The translations under genes were made by a program, and so were the position numbers. This document shows, piece after piece, positions 8,213 through 17,934 of a stretch of 64,000 nt of DNA. Source of the DNA: Acidobacteria bacterium 13_2_20CM_2_57_6 (GTDB lineage: Bacteria > Acidobacteriota > Terriglobia > Acidiferrales > UBA7541); assembly GCA_001917435.1 (NCBI GenBank), contig MNEA01000124.1:1-64000 (forward strand), read 5' to 3'. How positions within the stretch are numbered: position 1 is the first letter of the stretch; every line of letters starts with the position of its first letter. The notes beneath the pieces were generated by a model that saw only the letters and a list, made by a program, of their open reading frames with translations, did not search any database and had not been told where the DNA came from.

Positions 8213-10510
8213 ATGATTCACATCGAGAATATTTCCAATCGCAGCCATGAGTTATTCAGCAGCCGGCGGGGATTCCTCAAGGGCATGCTGGGAGCAGGCG
8301 CATTTGTTCTGAGTGTCCGCCTGATGCCTGAAGAATTGTTCGGCGCGGCCGCGAACGCTACTGCCTCGGAGGGCATGGCTAAAGCGGCGTTGCGGCCAAG
8401 CGTGTACCTGGCGATCGACATGGATGGAACCGCCTACATAATCGCGCATCGCTCGGAGATGGGAAGCGGAAGCCGTACGGCACTGCCGCGCATCGTTGCG
8501 GATGAGCTGGATGCGGACTGGTCTCGCGTGAAACTGGTCCAGGCCACGGGCGATGAAAAGTACGGCGATCAGGATACCGATGGGTCGCATTCGGTGCGCA
8601 GTTTCTTCGACACTTTGCGGGAGTCCGGCGCAACCGCGCGGCTGATGCTGATCCGCGCGGCCGCAGCGCAGTGGAGCGTGCCTCCAGCGGAATGTTCCAC
8701 GAATTTGCACACCGTGGTGCACAAGGCGTCGGGGAAACAATTAGGCTACGGGGAACTCGCGGCGGCAGCGGCGAAATTGGACGTTCCGAAAAAGGAAGAG
8801 GTAAAGCTCAAGCCGCGAAGCGAGTGGCGCTACATCGGCAAAGGCACCGTGAGCTACGACCTCAAGGACATGTGCACCGGCAAAGCCGGATACGGGCAGG
8901 ATACGCGCATGGATGGAATGCTGTATGCAAGCGTGGCGCGTCCGCCGGTCTTCGGCAGCAGTGTGAAGTCCGTGGATGACAAAGCGGCGCTTAGTGTCGC
9001 AGGCGTGAAGAAGACGGAAACCATCGAAGCGTTCAAGCCGCCCATCGGATTCCAGGCGCTCGGCGGCGTGGCTGTACTTGCGGATAATACTTGGGCGGCG
9101 ATGCAGGGAAGGAAAAAACTGAAGATCGAATGGGAGAAGAGCCCGCACGGCGTTTGGAATTCGGACGCCTACAAGAAGGAGTTGCAGGAAACGGCGCGCA
9201 AGCCGGGCAAGGTCGTGCGCGAGAACGGTAACGTGGATGAGGCCTTCGCGAAGGGCGGGAAAATCGTCGAGGCGGAATATTACGCGCCGTTGTTGGCGCA
9301 CGCCTCCATGGAGCCCCCGGCCGCGCTGGCGCTGTTTCGCGACGGCAAAGCGGAAGTGTGGGCTCCGACGCAGGGTCCGCAGGGCGCGCGAGACGCCATC
9401 GCGCAAGCGCTCGGATTGAAGAAGGAAGATGTGATCGTTCATGTAACGCTGCTCGGCGGCGGTTTCGGGCGGAAGTCGTTTCCGGATTTTGCAGTGGAAG
9501 CAGCGGTGCTCTCTAAGAAAACCGGCACGCCCGTGAAAGTAGTATGGAGCCGCGAAGACGACGTCAAGTTCGACGTGTACCACTCCGTGGCAGCGATGTA
9601 TATGAAGGCCGCGTTAGGGTCGGATGGAAGGCCCACGGCATGGTTGCAGCGGACGGTGTTCCCACCGATTGGATCGACATTCGACCCCAAGAATAATTAT
9701 TCCGACCCAGGTGAACTTGGGCTGGGTTTCACGGACGTCCCGTTCGCCTTGGCGAGCTTTCGCGCGGAGAACGGACCGGCGACGGCGCATACGCGCATCG
9801 GTTGGTTCCGCTCCGTCGCCAACATCTATCATGCGTTCGGAATTCATTCGTTTGCGGATGAGCTGGCCCATGCGGCCGGAAGAGATCCCGTGGAATACTT
9901 GCTGCAGTTGCTTGGGCCGGACCGCGTCGTGCCGAGGGCTGAACTCCCGAAGGAATTCCCGAACTACAGCGGAGACTACGAGCAATACCCGATCGATACC
10001 GCAAGATTTCGGCAGGTGCTGACTTTGGCGGCGGAGAAGTCCGGCTGGGGCAAGCAAAAACAGGGCAATGGAATAGGCATGGGGATCGCCATGCATCGCA
10101 GCTTCCTGACCTATGTGGCAACAGTGGTGCAAGCGCAGGTGGATGATGCGGGCAAGGTGCGCGTCAGCCGCGTCGATACAGCGCTGGACGCCGGTACTGT
10201 CGTAAACCCGGAGATGGTGAAACAGCAGTTTGAGGGCGCGGCCGTCATGGGGACGAGCCTCTCCTTCTACGGAGAGATCACCGCGACGAACGGCATGATT
10301 GACCAATCCAATTTTGATGGCTTCCAGATGGCGCGAATGAACAATGCCCCGCGCGAAACAAATGTCTATATCGTTCCGAGCGAAGCGCCACCGGCGGGAA
10401 TTGGTGAGCCCGGGCTGCCGCCGTTTGCGCCTGCGCTATACAACGCGATTTTTGCGGCAACCGGAAAGCGCATTCGCGAATTGCCTCTTTCGAAAGCAGG
10501 CCTTGCCTAG
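8213..10510 (+). CDS. Tat-exported xanthine dehydrogenase-family molybdopterin-binding subunit
   Basis: The product of about 765 residues is the large subunit of a molybdenum hydroxylase, resembling isoquinoline 1-oxidoreductase beta-type (CoxL/XdhB-like) proteins that oxidise aldehydes or N-heterocycles. A twin-arginine signal ([16 protein letters not shown], residues about 16-31) indicates export as a folded cofactor-bound enzyme. [14 protein letters not shown] and the C-terminal [19 protein letters not shown] are family signatures. ATG 8213 has GAGGGG upstream; the frame opens earlier at 8027 but that part has no domain. The usual partners, a small [2Fe-2S] subunit and a cytochrome, are not encoded next to it. 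Confidence 0.9.
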   Translation: MIHIENISNRSHELFSSRRGFLKGMLGAGAFVLSVRLMPEELFGAAANATASEGMAKAALRPSVYLAIDMDGTAYIIAHRSEMGSGSRTALPRIVADELDADWSRVKLVQATGDEKYGDQDTDGSHSVRSFFDTLRESGATARLMLIRAAAAQWSVPPAECSTNLHTVVHKASGKQLGYGELAAAAAKLDVPKKEEVKLKPRSEWRYIGKGTVSYDLKDMCTGKAGYGQDTRMDGMLYASVARPPVFGSSVKSVDDKAALSVAGVKKTETIEAFKPPIGFQALGGVAVLADNTWAAMQGRKKLKIEWEKSPHGVWNSDAYKKELQETARKPGKVVRENGNVDEAFAKGGKIVEAEYYAPLLAHASMEPPAALALFRDGKAEVWAPTQGPQGARDAIAQALGLKKEDVIVHVTLLGGGFGRKSFPDFAVEAAVLSKKTGTPVKVVWSREDDVKFDVYHSVAAMYMKAALGSDGRPTAWLQRTVFPPIGSTFDPKNNYSDPGELGLGFTDVPFALASFRAENGPATAHTRIGWFRSVANIYHAFGIHSFADELAHAAGRDPVEYLLQLLGPDRVVPRAELPKEFPNYSGDYEQYPIDTARFRQVLTLAAEKSGWGKQKQGNGIGMGIAMHRSFLTYVATVVQAQVDDAGKVRVSRVDTALDAGTVVNPEMVKQQFEGAAVMGTSLSFYGEITATNGMIDQSNFDGFQMARMNNAPRETNVYIVPSEAPPAGIGEPGLPPFAPALYNAIFAATGKRIRELPLSKAGLA

Positions 10511-10587
10511 AGCGTTTTCTGAAGGGTCAGCCAGCACTATTCGGATGATGGAACGCAGATGCAAACTGCTTCCTCGATAGAAAAATG

Positions 10588-12972
10588 TTACCGCGTGACC
10601 GTGATCTGCTTGCCGCTGTACTGCACCATGTGGTCCGGTTTGTTTTCGGACAGGGTACCTACCCCATGGTTCTCGCCGACGAAAACAATTTGAAAGCCGC
10701 GCACCGCTAGCATTCCTGGAAAGTCCCCTTTGCGTTCGCCGATGGTCAAAGCCTGTTTGGCTTCGTCCCAATGGAACGGAATCGTGGCGTGCACGCCTTT
10801 TTCGTAGTTGTAGCCATCGTTCTCATCCTCGTATAGGGTGAAATCGCCGTCCGCTCCGCGATAGATCCGCAATTCCATCGGATCTTCCGCCTTTTCCGTG
10901 GACCATTCTTTTTCAGGCCCCATAAGAAGGATCGACCCCGCGCGCACAAAGAGGGGTAGCTTCTCGATCGGCGCAGCGGCATCCACTGTTCGCGGGCCGT
11001 CCGCCGAAGTTCCTGTCCAGAAATCAAACCACTTCGCCTTCGGCAGGTAAACACGTCTCGAATTGGCGCCGGGCTCGGTGACGGGATTCACCAGGAAAGC
11101 CGGGCCAAACATGAATTGGTCATTGATGGTTGCGGTGCGCGCGTCGCTGCGAAAATCCATCACCAAGCCGCGCATGGGCGTGTAGCCCTGGCTGGTGGTC
11201 ATCCACGCCAGGGAATAAATGTACGGCAGCAGCCGGTAGCGGAGACTGTCATAACTGACCAGGATTTTCTGGGCGTCGGCTCCATACGACCACAGTTCAT
11301 TCTGGTTCGTCGAACGCGTTCCATGCACTCGCAGTAGTGGATTGAACACTCCGAATTGAAACCAGCGGATAAACAGCTCGCGGTATTGCGGATCGTCCGG
11401 GTTGCCGGAAACAAATCCGCCAATGTCCGTGGTCCAGTAGGGCAGGCCGGAAATGGAATAATTCAGCCCCGCGGGTATTTGTTTCTTGAAAAATACCCAG
11501 TCCGAATTCACGTCGCCCGACCAGACGGCTGCGGCATTGCGCTGCGCTCCCGCAAACGCGGAACGTGAAAGAAGGAAGACTCGCTTCTTGTCGGATGTGC
11601 TTCTCTGGCCTTGATAAACGGCGCTCGTGGTCATCAAGGGAAACATGTTGGCGTATCTCGCGCCGTTTCCGAGGAACGTCTTGTTCGTCACAAGAATGTT
11701 GGTTTCGCGATCTTCGGTTTCCGGTTCGGTGGTATCCAGCCACCAGGCGTCCACGCCAATCTTAAAGAGCGCTTGGTCCATCAAGTTCCAATAATACTTT
11801 CGCGCCTCGGGATTGAACGCGTCGTACACACCCATTTGCGCGGGATGAAAGGAAACAACCTTCGTCTTGTCGATAAAAAAGCCCCGCTTGTCCATCTCTT
11901 CATAGGTCTTCGTGCCCGGACGGAAGTATGGCCAGAAGGAAATCATCAAGTGAAAATTGTTTTTGTGAAGATCTTCCAGCATCCCGGGAGGATCCGGATA
12001 GCGCGATTTGTCAAAGACCGGCTCACCCATGGTGTACCACCAGAACCAGTCCTGCACGATGTTGTCTGCGGGAATGTGCAGTTGCCGGTATTTGTGGGCG
12101 ACGCCAAGCAATTCCTCCTGAGTGTTGTATTTATTCTTGCACTGCCAGAATCCATACGCCCATTTGCCGAACATCGGGGGAGCGCCCGTGAGCTCCCGGT
12201 ATCCGCCGATGATCTTGTCGAATTCAGGGCCATAGAGAAAGTAATAGTCCAGAACATCAGCCACTTCGGAGCTCAAGTAAAGCGCATTCAGAAAACGGTT
12301 GTTGAAGCGGCTCCGCGACGTGTTGTTCCAAAAAATCCCATAGCCATTGCTGGACAAAACGAACGGAATGCTGATGTTGGTGTTGTCCTGCGCGATGTCC
12401 ACGGCTTCGCCGCGGTAATTCCAAACGCCTGACTGATGCTGCCCGAGCCCATAAAAGGACTCGTACGAGCCCCACAGTTTCGAGTAGAGTTCGGCGTGAT
12501 AGGTTTGCTCACCGTTCACTACGGCAGGAGTCATGCTGACTTCGTTCTGCACGAATAACGTCTTTCCGGCGGAATCCTGAAAAGTGACGCTGCTGTCCTT
12601 GCGCGCAACGACGACTTTCAGTCGCGAAGTGCTCAGCGTGATGGCATCAACGGAAGTTTGCGTCTCCCACTTCGTTGCCGGCCAGCTGTCTTTAATCACC
12701 AAAAATTCCTGGCGAGATGGAAATACCGCCGTGGGGGAATAGTGCACGCGAATGATGAAGTCGGAACAAACTTGCAGCTTCAGCGCTCCGTTTTGCAGCG
12801 TCAACTGCACTCCGTCGGCCTCCTGCTGGACGGAAAGAACTGGGTTCATTGGATTCCACTGTGCGCCCACAGGGCCCGCTACAAACAGCCATAGAAGAGA
12901 CACTGGAGCAATCAACCCGAAGAACTGCCTCATTCGTCTATGCTTCGACGACTCTCGAAACATCCTTGCCAT
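10588..12972 (-). CDS. Secreted glycoside hydrolase family 31 (alpha-glucosidase/alpha-xylosidase-like)
   Basis: The product of about 794 residues is a GH31 retaining alpha-glycosidase. It has an N-terminal beta-sandwich (YGLGQHQSG region), a TIM barrel with nucleophile segment DAWWLDTTEPE and acid/base segment WSGDVNSDW, and a C-terminal beta domain ending in YRGADGDFTLYEDENDGY. ATG 12972 has GGAG seven bases upstream and leads into a basic region and a hydrophobic stretch ending VAGPVGAQ, a Sec-type signal peptide, so the enzyme is probably periplasmic or secreted. The frame opens 38 codons earlier without support. Substrate may be alpha-glucoside or xyloglucan-derived xyloside; the neighbours give no hint. 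Confidence 0.9.
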   Translation of the reverse strand: MARMFRESSKHRRMRQFFGLIAPVSLLWLFVAGPVGAQWNPMNPVLSVQQEADGVQLTLQNGALKLQVCSDFIIRVHYSPTAVFPSRQEFLVIKDSWPATKWETQTSVDAITLSTSRLKVVVARKDSSVTFQDSAGKTLFVQNEVSMTPAVVNGEQTYHAELYSKLWGSYESFYGLGQHQSGVWNYRGEAVDIAQDNTNISIPFVLSSNGYGIFWNNTSRSRFNNRFLNALYLSSEVADVLDYYFLYGPEFDKIIGGYRELTGAPPMFGKWAYGFWQCKNKYNTQEELLGVAHKYRQLHIPADNIVQDWFWWYTMGEPVFDKSRYPDPPGMLEDLHKNNFHLMISFWPYFRPGTKTYEEMDKRGFFIDKTKVVSFHPAQMGVYDAFNPEARKYYWNLMDQALFKIGVDAWWLDTTEPETEDRETNILVTNKTFLGNGARYANMFPLMTTSAVYQGQRSTSDKKRVFLLSRSAFAGAQRNAAAVWSGDVNSDWVFFKKQIPAGLNYSISGLPYWTTDIGGFVSGNPDDPQYRELFIRWFQFGVFNPLLRVHGTRSTNQNELWSYGADAQKILVSYDSLRYRLLPYIYSLAWMTTSQGYTPMRGLVMDFRSDARTATINDQFMFGPAFLVNPVTEPGANSRRVYLPKAKWFDFWTGTSADGPRTVDAAAPIEKLPLFVRAGSILLMGPEKEWSTEKAEDPMELRIYRGADGDFTLYEDENDGYNYEKGVHATIPFHWDEAKQALTIGERKGDFPGMLAVRGFQIVFVGENHGVGTLSENKPDHMVQYSGKQITVTR

Positions 12973-13209
12973 GACTTTGCTCCGTGTTTCTTTTTTGGGC
13001 AGCTCCGGCGGGAAGCAATGGCCCAAGGTCAAAAACGTGCTGTCGACTCGCGAGACTTGGACCATCCAGGACGAATCTTTGCTCATACCGGGCGGTGATT
13101 GTCTATCAAGCCATGCACAGAATCAAGCTGGACGGCCTAATCTCGTTCCGCTAATGACTCTTGGAATCGTTCGGGTATAGGATGGCTCGGCTCTCAAAGG
13201 AGGCCCACG

Positions 13210-13407
13210 ATGGCAAGAAAGAGCAGGCTCACGCGAGTCGCAGTGAAAATTGGGACGGCCATGGGCAACGCGGATCGCAAAGTGCAAAAGGTTGCGAAGG
13301 CCGGGAAACTGGCCCGGAAGGAGCTTGACGATATAGCGAAGCAGGTTGACGCTCTCAAGCGTCAATTGCAGAAAACCGCGAAGCGGCTGAAACACGCGCT
13401 GAGCTAG
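13210..13407 (+). CDS. Small basic coiled-coil protein
   Basis: This 65-residue lysine- and arginine-rich protein is almost entirely helix-forming, with a heptad-like C-terminal half (KELDDIAKQVDALKRQLQK). AAAGGAGG ten bases before ATG 13210 is a strong ribosome binding site, which supports a real gene despite its size. It might bind nucleic acid or act as a histone-like or structural protein, but no family is recognised. It stands alone between the GH31 and cytochrome genes. Confidence 0.65.
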   Translation: MARKSRLTRVAVKIGTAMGNADRKVQKVAKAGKLARKELDDIAKQVDALKRQLQKTAKRLKHALS

Positions 13408-13512
13408 CCCGGGAACCCGTCTTTGAAATTTCGCCGGCCAATTTCAGTGTGATGCTGTGAGATAGGGACGAGTCCACGCTTTCGGTCGGCAAACCAAGAA
13501 CAACGACGGCGA

Positions 13513-14397
13513 TCATTCATCTTCTTCGTCGCGTCTCGATTCCTTTCCCGCCGCTTGTGGTTGCTTCGCTGCCCTCGCGACACGGAGCAGGTAGCTCATC
13601 AAATCATCTAGCTCAGCGCGGCTCAGCACGGAGCCGTAGTCCGAGGGCATCAGCGACTTTGGTTGATATTCGAGATGTTCAAGGTCTGATTTCAGCAGCA
13701 AGTGAAACGTTCCATCCAGCGACTGCAATTGCAGTGAAAAATTATCTTCGTTGCGCGCGATTCCCGTGAATTGTTTGCCCTCCCGAGTGGTCACCAGGAC
13801 CGTTCTTGCTTGCGGTTCCAGATCCTTATTCGGGTCGGTGATCGCTCCCCGAATCTCCTCAAGGGAAGCTTTCGATGCATAAGAGGTCAGGTCCGGCCCG
13901 AGAAAGCCGCCCACCCCGTTGATCATGTGACAGTTCGCGCAGCCCGCCTTTCCGACAAAAAGCGACTTTCCTCTCTGTGCATCCCCGGAAATGGAAGCAG
14001 CCTTATTTCCTCCCTGCAGAATACGCACGTAACCCATCACCGCCCGGACCTTCGCCACACCCAGCGAGCCAAACGCGGGCATCCCCGCTGCTGGAACTCC
14101 GGTTTGCAGGATGTGCAATAGTTCCTCGTCGGTCAGTCTCTGTGATTCCAAGCGAGTGGCGATATTGGGTCCGCGCTCTCCGCCGCGTCCATCCAAACCA
14201 TGGCAGCTCGAACAAACAGATTCGAATGTTTTCCTGCCGTCCGCGGCGGCGCCGTGTTCGATGTGCTGTTTTCTTGCCGGAGGACTTACTCCTTGCGCCT
14301 CGGAATGAATCGCAAACGCGCAAGCCGCAAAAATCACTGTGGCGGTCACTGTACAGGAGTAAGCGCGTGAAGAACGCAAAATGTAAGTTGTTCTCAT
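13513..14397 (-). CDS. Diheme c-type cytochrome
   Basis: The 294-residue exported protein has an N-terminal hydrophobic signal, a first heme site CSSCH (residues 62-66) with GMPAFG as likely axial Met106, and a second heme site CANCH (153-157) followed by GPDLT. The region REGKQFTGIARNEDNFSLQLQ through LMPSDYG is the pattern seen in putative heme-binding domain cytochromes of Acidobacteriota, Planctomycetes and Verrucomicrobia. It is divergent from the RraA/PQQ cluster that starts 210 bases away. The PQQ dehydrogenase there lacks a heme domain, so this cytochrome is a credible electron acceptor (inference). The tail is highly acidic and basic (SRRDEEDE). Confidence 0.88.
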   Translation of the reverse strand: MRTTYILRSSRAYSCTVTATVIFAACAFAIHSEAQGVSPPARKQHIEHGAAADGRKTFESVCSSCHGLDGRGGERGPNIATRLESQRLTDEELLHILQTGVPAAGMPAFGSLGVAKVRAVMGYVRILQGGNKAASISGDAQRGKSLFVGKAGCANCHMINGVGGFLGPDLTSYASKASLEEIRGAITDPNKDLEPQARTVLVTTREGKQFTGIARNEDNFSLQLQSLDGTFHLLLKSDLEHLEYQPKSLMPSDYGSVLSRAELDDLMSYLLRVARAAKQPQAAGKESRRDEEDE

Positions 14398-14606
14398 CGT
14401 GGGAGATTCTGACTTAGAAAGTGTGGTGATATCTCATTGGCCCGTGTGTGTCAACGTGCTTCGCCATGTTGAGATGCTGCAGACAATTGCTCGCGGCTAC
14501 CGTTTCCATCATCCGCGCTGGTCGTCTCACTCATTCGAACTTCTTCGGCACGGCTGCAAATCAGTGTTAGAGTCTCCGCTTTCACACTCGCTACCAGGAG
14601 GAATCC

Positions 14607-15392
14607 ATGAACAAATTCGTCGGTCTCCCCCGCCGCAGCTTTATCTGTGGAACACTCATCGCCGCCTCCATTTTCCTGACGGGAATCGCGGGACGCGGCT
14701 GGCCTGCATTCGCCAGGAACGCTCAGGAAACAGCAAAACTAAATGACGATGCCTCTTTGCTGGAAGGATTTCGCCACGTGGAAGCCGCTTCCGTTTCCGA
14801 CGCGCTGGAACAGATCAGCGAACGCAAGATGTACATGTCGCACCGCATGCGACCGATTTTTCCGTCGAAGTTTGCGGGATTTGCGCTGACGGTGCTCTTG
14901 AAAAAGGAAAGCAACCGCGATCCGGACGCGCTCAAAGGCATGCTTGCGGCAATCGATCAGGGGTCTGCAAATTCTGTCTACGTCATGGTTGTCGAAGATG
15001 GCGCGGACATCGCCGGCATGGGCGGCCTCATGGGAACGGCCATGGCCGCCCGAAATTTCTCCGGTGCGGTGATCGACGGCGGCGTGCGGGACACCGCCTA
15101 CTTGCAGAAAATAGGCTTCCCCGTCTACGCGCTGGGAATCGTGCCGTCCACTTCGGTCAGCCATTACCGCTTCGCGGGGTCGAACATTCCCGTCGTGTGC
15201 GACGGAGTCGCGGTTAATCCTGCGGACATAATCGTTGCGGATGCCGACGGCGTGGTCGTGGTTCCTCGCGCCACGGCGCCGCAAATTCTTGCACTTGCGC
15301 AAGAGATGGATTTTAAGGAGCATTCCATGTATGCCTGGATCGAGAAACTTAAGTCCATTCAGGAAGCAGTGAAGAAATTTGGGCGCCTCTAA
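14607..15392 (+). CDS. Tat-exported RraA-like protein (demethylmenaquinone methyltransferase-like/aldolase fold)
   Basis: The 261-residue protein has a Tat-type signal (LPRRSFICGTLIAASIF) followed by an RraA/HMG-aldolase-type domain: GAVIDGGVRD, FPVYALGIVPSTS, and the C-terminal PADIIVADADGVVVVPR are characteristic. In many members these motifs form a divalent-metal site that cleaves or decarboxylates 2-oxo acids. The usual acidic residue of the G-E/D-L motif appears to be glycine (GGLMG), so activity may differ. An AGGAGG stands eight bases before ATG 14607. Export is unusual for this family. It opens the sugar-acid gene run, 334 bases before the PQQ dehydrogenase. Confidence 0.85.
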   Translation: MNKFVGLPRRSFICGTLIAASIFLTGIAGRGWPAFARNAQETAKLNDDASLLEGFRHVEAASVSDALEQISERKMYMSHRMRPIFPSKFAGFALTVLLKKESNRDPDALKGMLAAIDQGSANSVYVMVVEDGADIAGMGGLMGTAMAARNFSGAVIDGGVRDTAYLQKIGFPVYALGIVPSTSVSHYRFAGSNIPVVCDGVAVNPADIIVADADGVVVVPRATAPQILALAQEMDFKEHSMYAWIEKLKSIQEAVKKFGRL

Positions 15393-15480
15393 CACTGAAA
15401 ATGAGCGCTTCTCCGTTTCTGCATCGTAGGTTTGGGACTTGGAACTTAAAAAGCTGCCGTAGTATAGAGACTTTCACAAA

Positions 15481-15651
15481 ATGATTGGTATTCTCCACGT
15501 GTGGCGGCATGCATCTGATTTCTCCGCGCGGGTGCGCGTGGTCTTGCTTTCCGCGGCTTTGCTTTGCGCCGGCGTCTTTCCGGGACAATCGGGAGCGCAG
15601 GCACCCGGATCAAAGCTCCCGCACGAACGGCGCGCGTTTCCGTTCACGTGA
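15481..15651 (+). CDS. Possible 56-residue exported peptide or gene remnant
   Basis: This short ORF in the 334-base gap between the RraA-like and PQQ dehydrogenase genes encodes an arginine-containing N-terminus, a hydrophobic core (VVLLSAALLCAGVF) and a GQSGAQA cleavage-like site, followed by only about 15 residues ending in a run of basic and aromatic residues. It has the make-up of a signal peptide. No clear ribosome binding site is seen. It could be a small secreted peptide or the surviving 5' end of a deleted exported enzyme; I cannot decide. Confidence 0.3.
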   Translation: MIGILHVWRHASDFSARVRVVLLSAALLCAGVFPGQSGAQAPGSKLPHERRAFPFT

Positions 15652-15726
15652 TGGATCAGCAGGGAAAGGACCAGGGTTCGCACAGTGAAGCCAGGGTTTC
15701 GGCAACGCACAGGAGTTCATAAAAGG

Positions 15727-17364
15727 ATGAAGTTCAGGCAGCGAGCCATCTGGATAACAGCGTCTTGCGGTCTCTTGGCTGTTGCGGCGCACCCCCAGGA
15801 GACAGCCAGCGTCTCAGTTTCCACTTCCATAGAAGTGTCTAGGGAAGCTCTTGCCGCGCAGCCCATCGGCGCCAATTGGCTGTCTTACAATGGCGATTAT
15901 ACCGGTCGTCGTTTCAGCAGTCTCGATCAGATCCATCCCAGGAATGTCGGCCAACTGCGCGCGCAATGGGTTTTCCATGCGTCCAATTCCAATAGCCTGG
16001 AAGTCACCCCGGTAGTTTTCGATGGCCTTATGTTTGTCACCTCCGCGAACGATGCCTTTGCGCTGGATGCGCAAACCGGCCGCTCCATCTGGCATTATTC
16101 ACGCCCGGTTACCGAAGGCCTGATCGACGACGCCGCGCAGCATCACAATCGCGGCGTGGCAATTCTCGGCGCCCGCATTTATATGGAAACGGACAACGCC
16201 CATCTGCTTTGCCTGGACGCGCGCTCTGGCCATCTGCTCTGGGACGTTCCTTACGCCGAAGGAAACAAAAACTACGGGGCCACCAGCGCGCCCTTGATCG
16301 TCAAAGGCAAAGTCCTGGTGGGAACCTCCGGCGGTGACGACGGCGTCCGCGGATTCGTCGCGGCCTATGACGCCGACACCGGAAAACTCGCATGGCGTTT
16401 GTGGACCATTCCCGGTCCAGGCGAGTTTGGTAATGCGAGCTGGCCCGGTGAACTTTACAAGCGCGGCGGAGGAACGACGTGGATGCCGGGCACCTACGAC
16501 CCGGAACTCAATACCATTTACTGGGGCACCAGCAATCCCTCTCCGGACTTCGATGGCGGCCCCCGCCCTGGGGATGACCTCTATACCGACTGCGTGCTGG
16601 CGCTTGACCCCGATACCGGAAAGCTTAAATGGTATTTTCAATTTACGCCCCACGACCTTTTTGACTATGACGCCACGGAAACTCCGGTTCTCATCGATGC
16701 CAGTTACGACGGCCAGCCGCGAAAGCTGCTCGTCGAAGCAAACCGCAACGGCTATTTCTACGTGCTGGACCGCACCAATGGAAAATTTCTCACTGCCTTT
16801 CCTTTCGTCGAAAACCTGAATTGGGCGAAAGGTATTGACACCCAGGGACGTCCCATCCGAACCGGCCTGCAACCCACGGCGCAGGGGACGCGTATGTGCC
16901 CTGGATTCAGCGGCGCCACCAATTGGTATTCGCCTTCTTACAATCCGTCGACTCGGCTTTTCTATTTCCTGGCAGAGGAAAACTGTGACCTCTACTTTTT
17001 GAAACCGCAGGAATTCTCCGAGGGAAAGACGTATTATTCCACGGGCGTCCGTCACAGCCCTGGCGACCACAGCCGGAAGATCCTGCTCGCCTACGGGCTC
17101 GAATCAGGCAAGCCCGCGTGGCGATATCCGCAGGTCGGTTCCGGACATTCTTCCGGTGGAACGATGACCACGGCGGGCGGGCTTCTTTTTTTTGCAGATG
17201 ATGCGCAGTCCTTCGAAGCCGTGGACGCGCAAACCGGCAAGCCGCTTTGGCATTTCAACACCGGCCAGGGCATGCATGCGTCGCCGATGAGCTATGCGGT
17301 GAACGGCAGGCAATACGTGGCTATCGCCGCGGGGAGCGACATTTTCAGTTTTGCGTTGCCTTAG
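15727..17364 (+). CDS. PQQ-dependent alcohol/sugar dehydrogenase, eight-bladed propeller, no heme domain
   Basis: The product of about 545 residues is a quinoprotein of the methanol/ethanol dehydrogenase type. It starts with a Sec signal (ITASCGLLAVAAHPQ) and continues with propeller repeats such as ALDAQTGRSIW, CLDARSGHLLW, AYDADTGKLAW, ALDPDTGKLKW and AVDAQTGKPLW. GGGTTWMPGTYDPE and PHDLFDYDATE are typical PQQ- and calcium-site surroundings, and CPGFSGATNWYSPSY lies in the last third. The frame opens at GTG 15685, but ATG 15727 with AGGAG and AAGG upstream gives a cleaner signal peptide. It lacks a C-terminal cytochrome domain and should pass electrons to a separate cytochrome. It is followed by ridA-, lyase-, transporter- and keto-sugar genes. 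Confidence 0.9.
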   Translation: MKFRQRAIWITASCGLLAVAAHPQETASVSVSTSIEVSREALAAQPIGANWLSYNGDYTGRRFSSLDQIHPRNVGQLRAQWVFHASNSNSLEVTPVVFDGLMFVTSANDAFALDAQTGRSIWHYSRPVTEGLIDDAAQHHNRGVAILGARIYMETDNAHLLCLDARSGHLLWDVPYAEGNKNYGATSAPLIVKGKVLVGTSGGDDGVRGFVAAYDADTGKLAWRLWTIPGPGEFGNASWPGELYKRGGGTTWMPGTYDPELNTIYWGTSNPSPDFDGGPRPGDDLYTDCVLALDPDTGKLKWYFQFTPHDLFDYDATETPVLIDASYDGQPRKLLVEANRNGYFYVLDRTNGKFLTAFPFVENLNWAKGIDTQGRPIRTGLQPTAQGTRMCPGFSGATNWYSPSYNPSTRLFYFLAEENCDLYFLKPQEFSEGKTYYSTGVRHSPGDHSRKILLAYGLESGKPAWRYPQVGSGHSSGGTMTTAGGLLFFADDAQSFEAVDAQTGKPLWHFNTGQGMHASPMSYAVNGRQYVAIAAGSDIFSFALP

Positions 17365-17411
17365 CAAATGCGCGATTTCAAATCACTTTTACTCAAAGGG
17401 GGAATTCGAAA

Positions 17412-17930
17412 ATGTTTTTCACTCTTAGCACAAGAAGGGGCTTTGCCGCTCGTCTGGCCGCGCTCTTGCCGGGCCTTGGCTTTGCGGGAATGGCGTCAGC
17501 CACGCCTGCATCAGCCGCGCAGAGCATCGGAGGCGTTCAGAAACTGGACGGCGAAGGCAAGCCTGCGGGCAAGGGTTTCATCACTCCGCTGATTATTCAC
17601 AATGGCTTGATCTATATCGCAGGCCAAGGCGCTCATTCGCGCGGAGACAAATCGGACGCCGGAAAGACTCCCACCATCGAAATGCACACCAAAATGGTGA
17701 TGGATGGCGTAAAAGCCACCATTGAAGCAGGCGGCGGCACTATGGACAGCATTCTTCAACTCACCGTGTACCTGGCGAAGCTGGACTATTACGACGGAAT
17801 GAACTCCGTCTTCAAGACATACTTTCCGAATGGCGGTCCGGCTCGCACCACTGTTGCCGTTGCTGGTTTGCCAGGCGAGTCGCTCGTGGAAATCAACTGC
17901 ATTGCTGCGGTCGTAAAGAAAGGGGCATAA
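17412..17930 (+). CDS. Exported RidA-family imine/enamine deaminase
   Basis: The product of about 172 residues has a twin-arginine-like signal (STRRGFAARLAALLPGLGF) ending at ATPASAAQ, then a RidA domain (residues about 60-170: GLIYIAGQGAH, LQLTVYLAKLDYYDGMN, ARTTVAVAGLPG, VEINCIAAV). The arginine in PARTTV is the usual carboxylate-binding residue. RidA proteins hydrolyse reactive enamines and imines released by PLP enzymes. ATG 17412 follows GGGGGAATT; the frame opens earlier without support. It stops four bases before the PLP lyase gene, so the two are coupled. A predicted extracytoplasmic RidA is uncommon and matches the exported PLP enzyme next door. Confidence 0.88.
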   Translation: MFFTLSTRRGFAARLAALLPGLGFAGMASATPASAAQSIGGVQKLDGEGKPAGKGFITPLIIHNGLIYIAGQGAHSRGDKSDAGKTPTIEMHTKMVMDGVKATIEAGGGTMDSILQLTVYLAKLDYYDGMNSVFKTYFPNGGPARTTVAVAGLPGESLVEINCIAAVVKKGA

Positions 17931-17934
17931 ATCG

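Noticed and set aside
13513-14397. Assigning the cytochrome c firmly to the sugar-acid operon
   Set aside because: It is divergent and separated by 210 bases; a functional link is plausible but only inferred, so it is reported as such.
16099-17070. 323-codon minus-strand ORF opposite the PQQ dehydrogenase
   Set aside because: Antisense shadow; the plus strand carries the propeller motifs.
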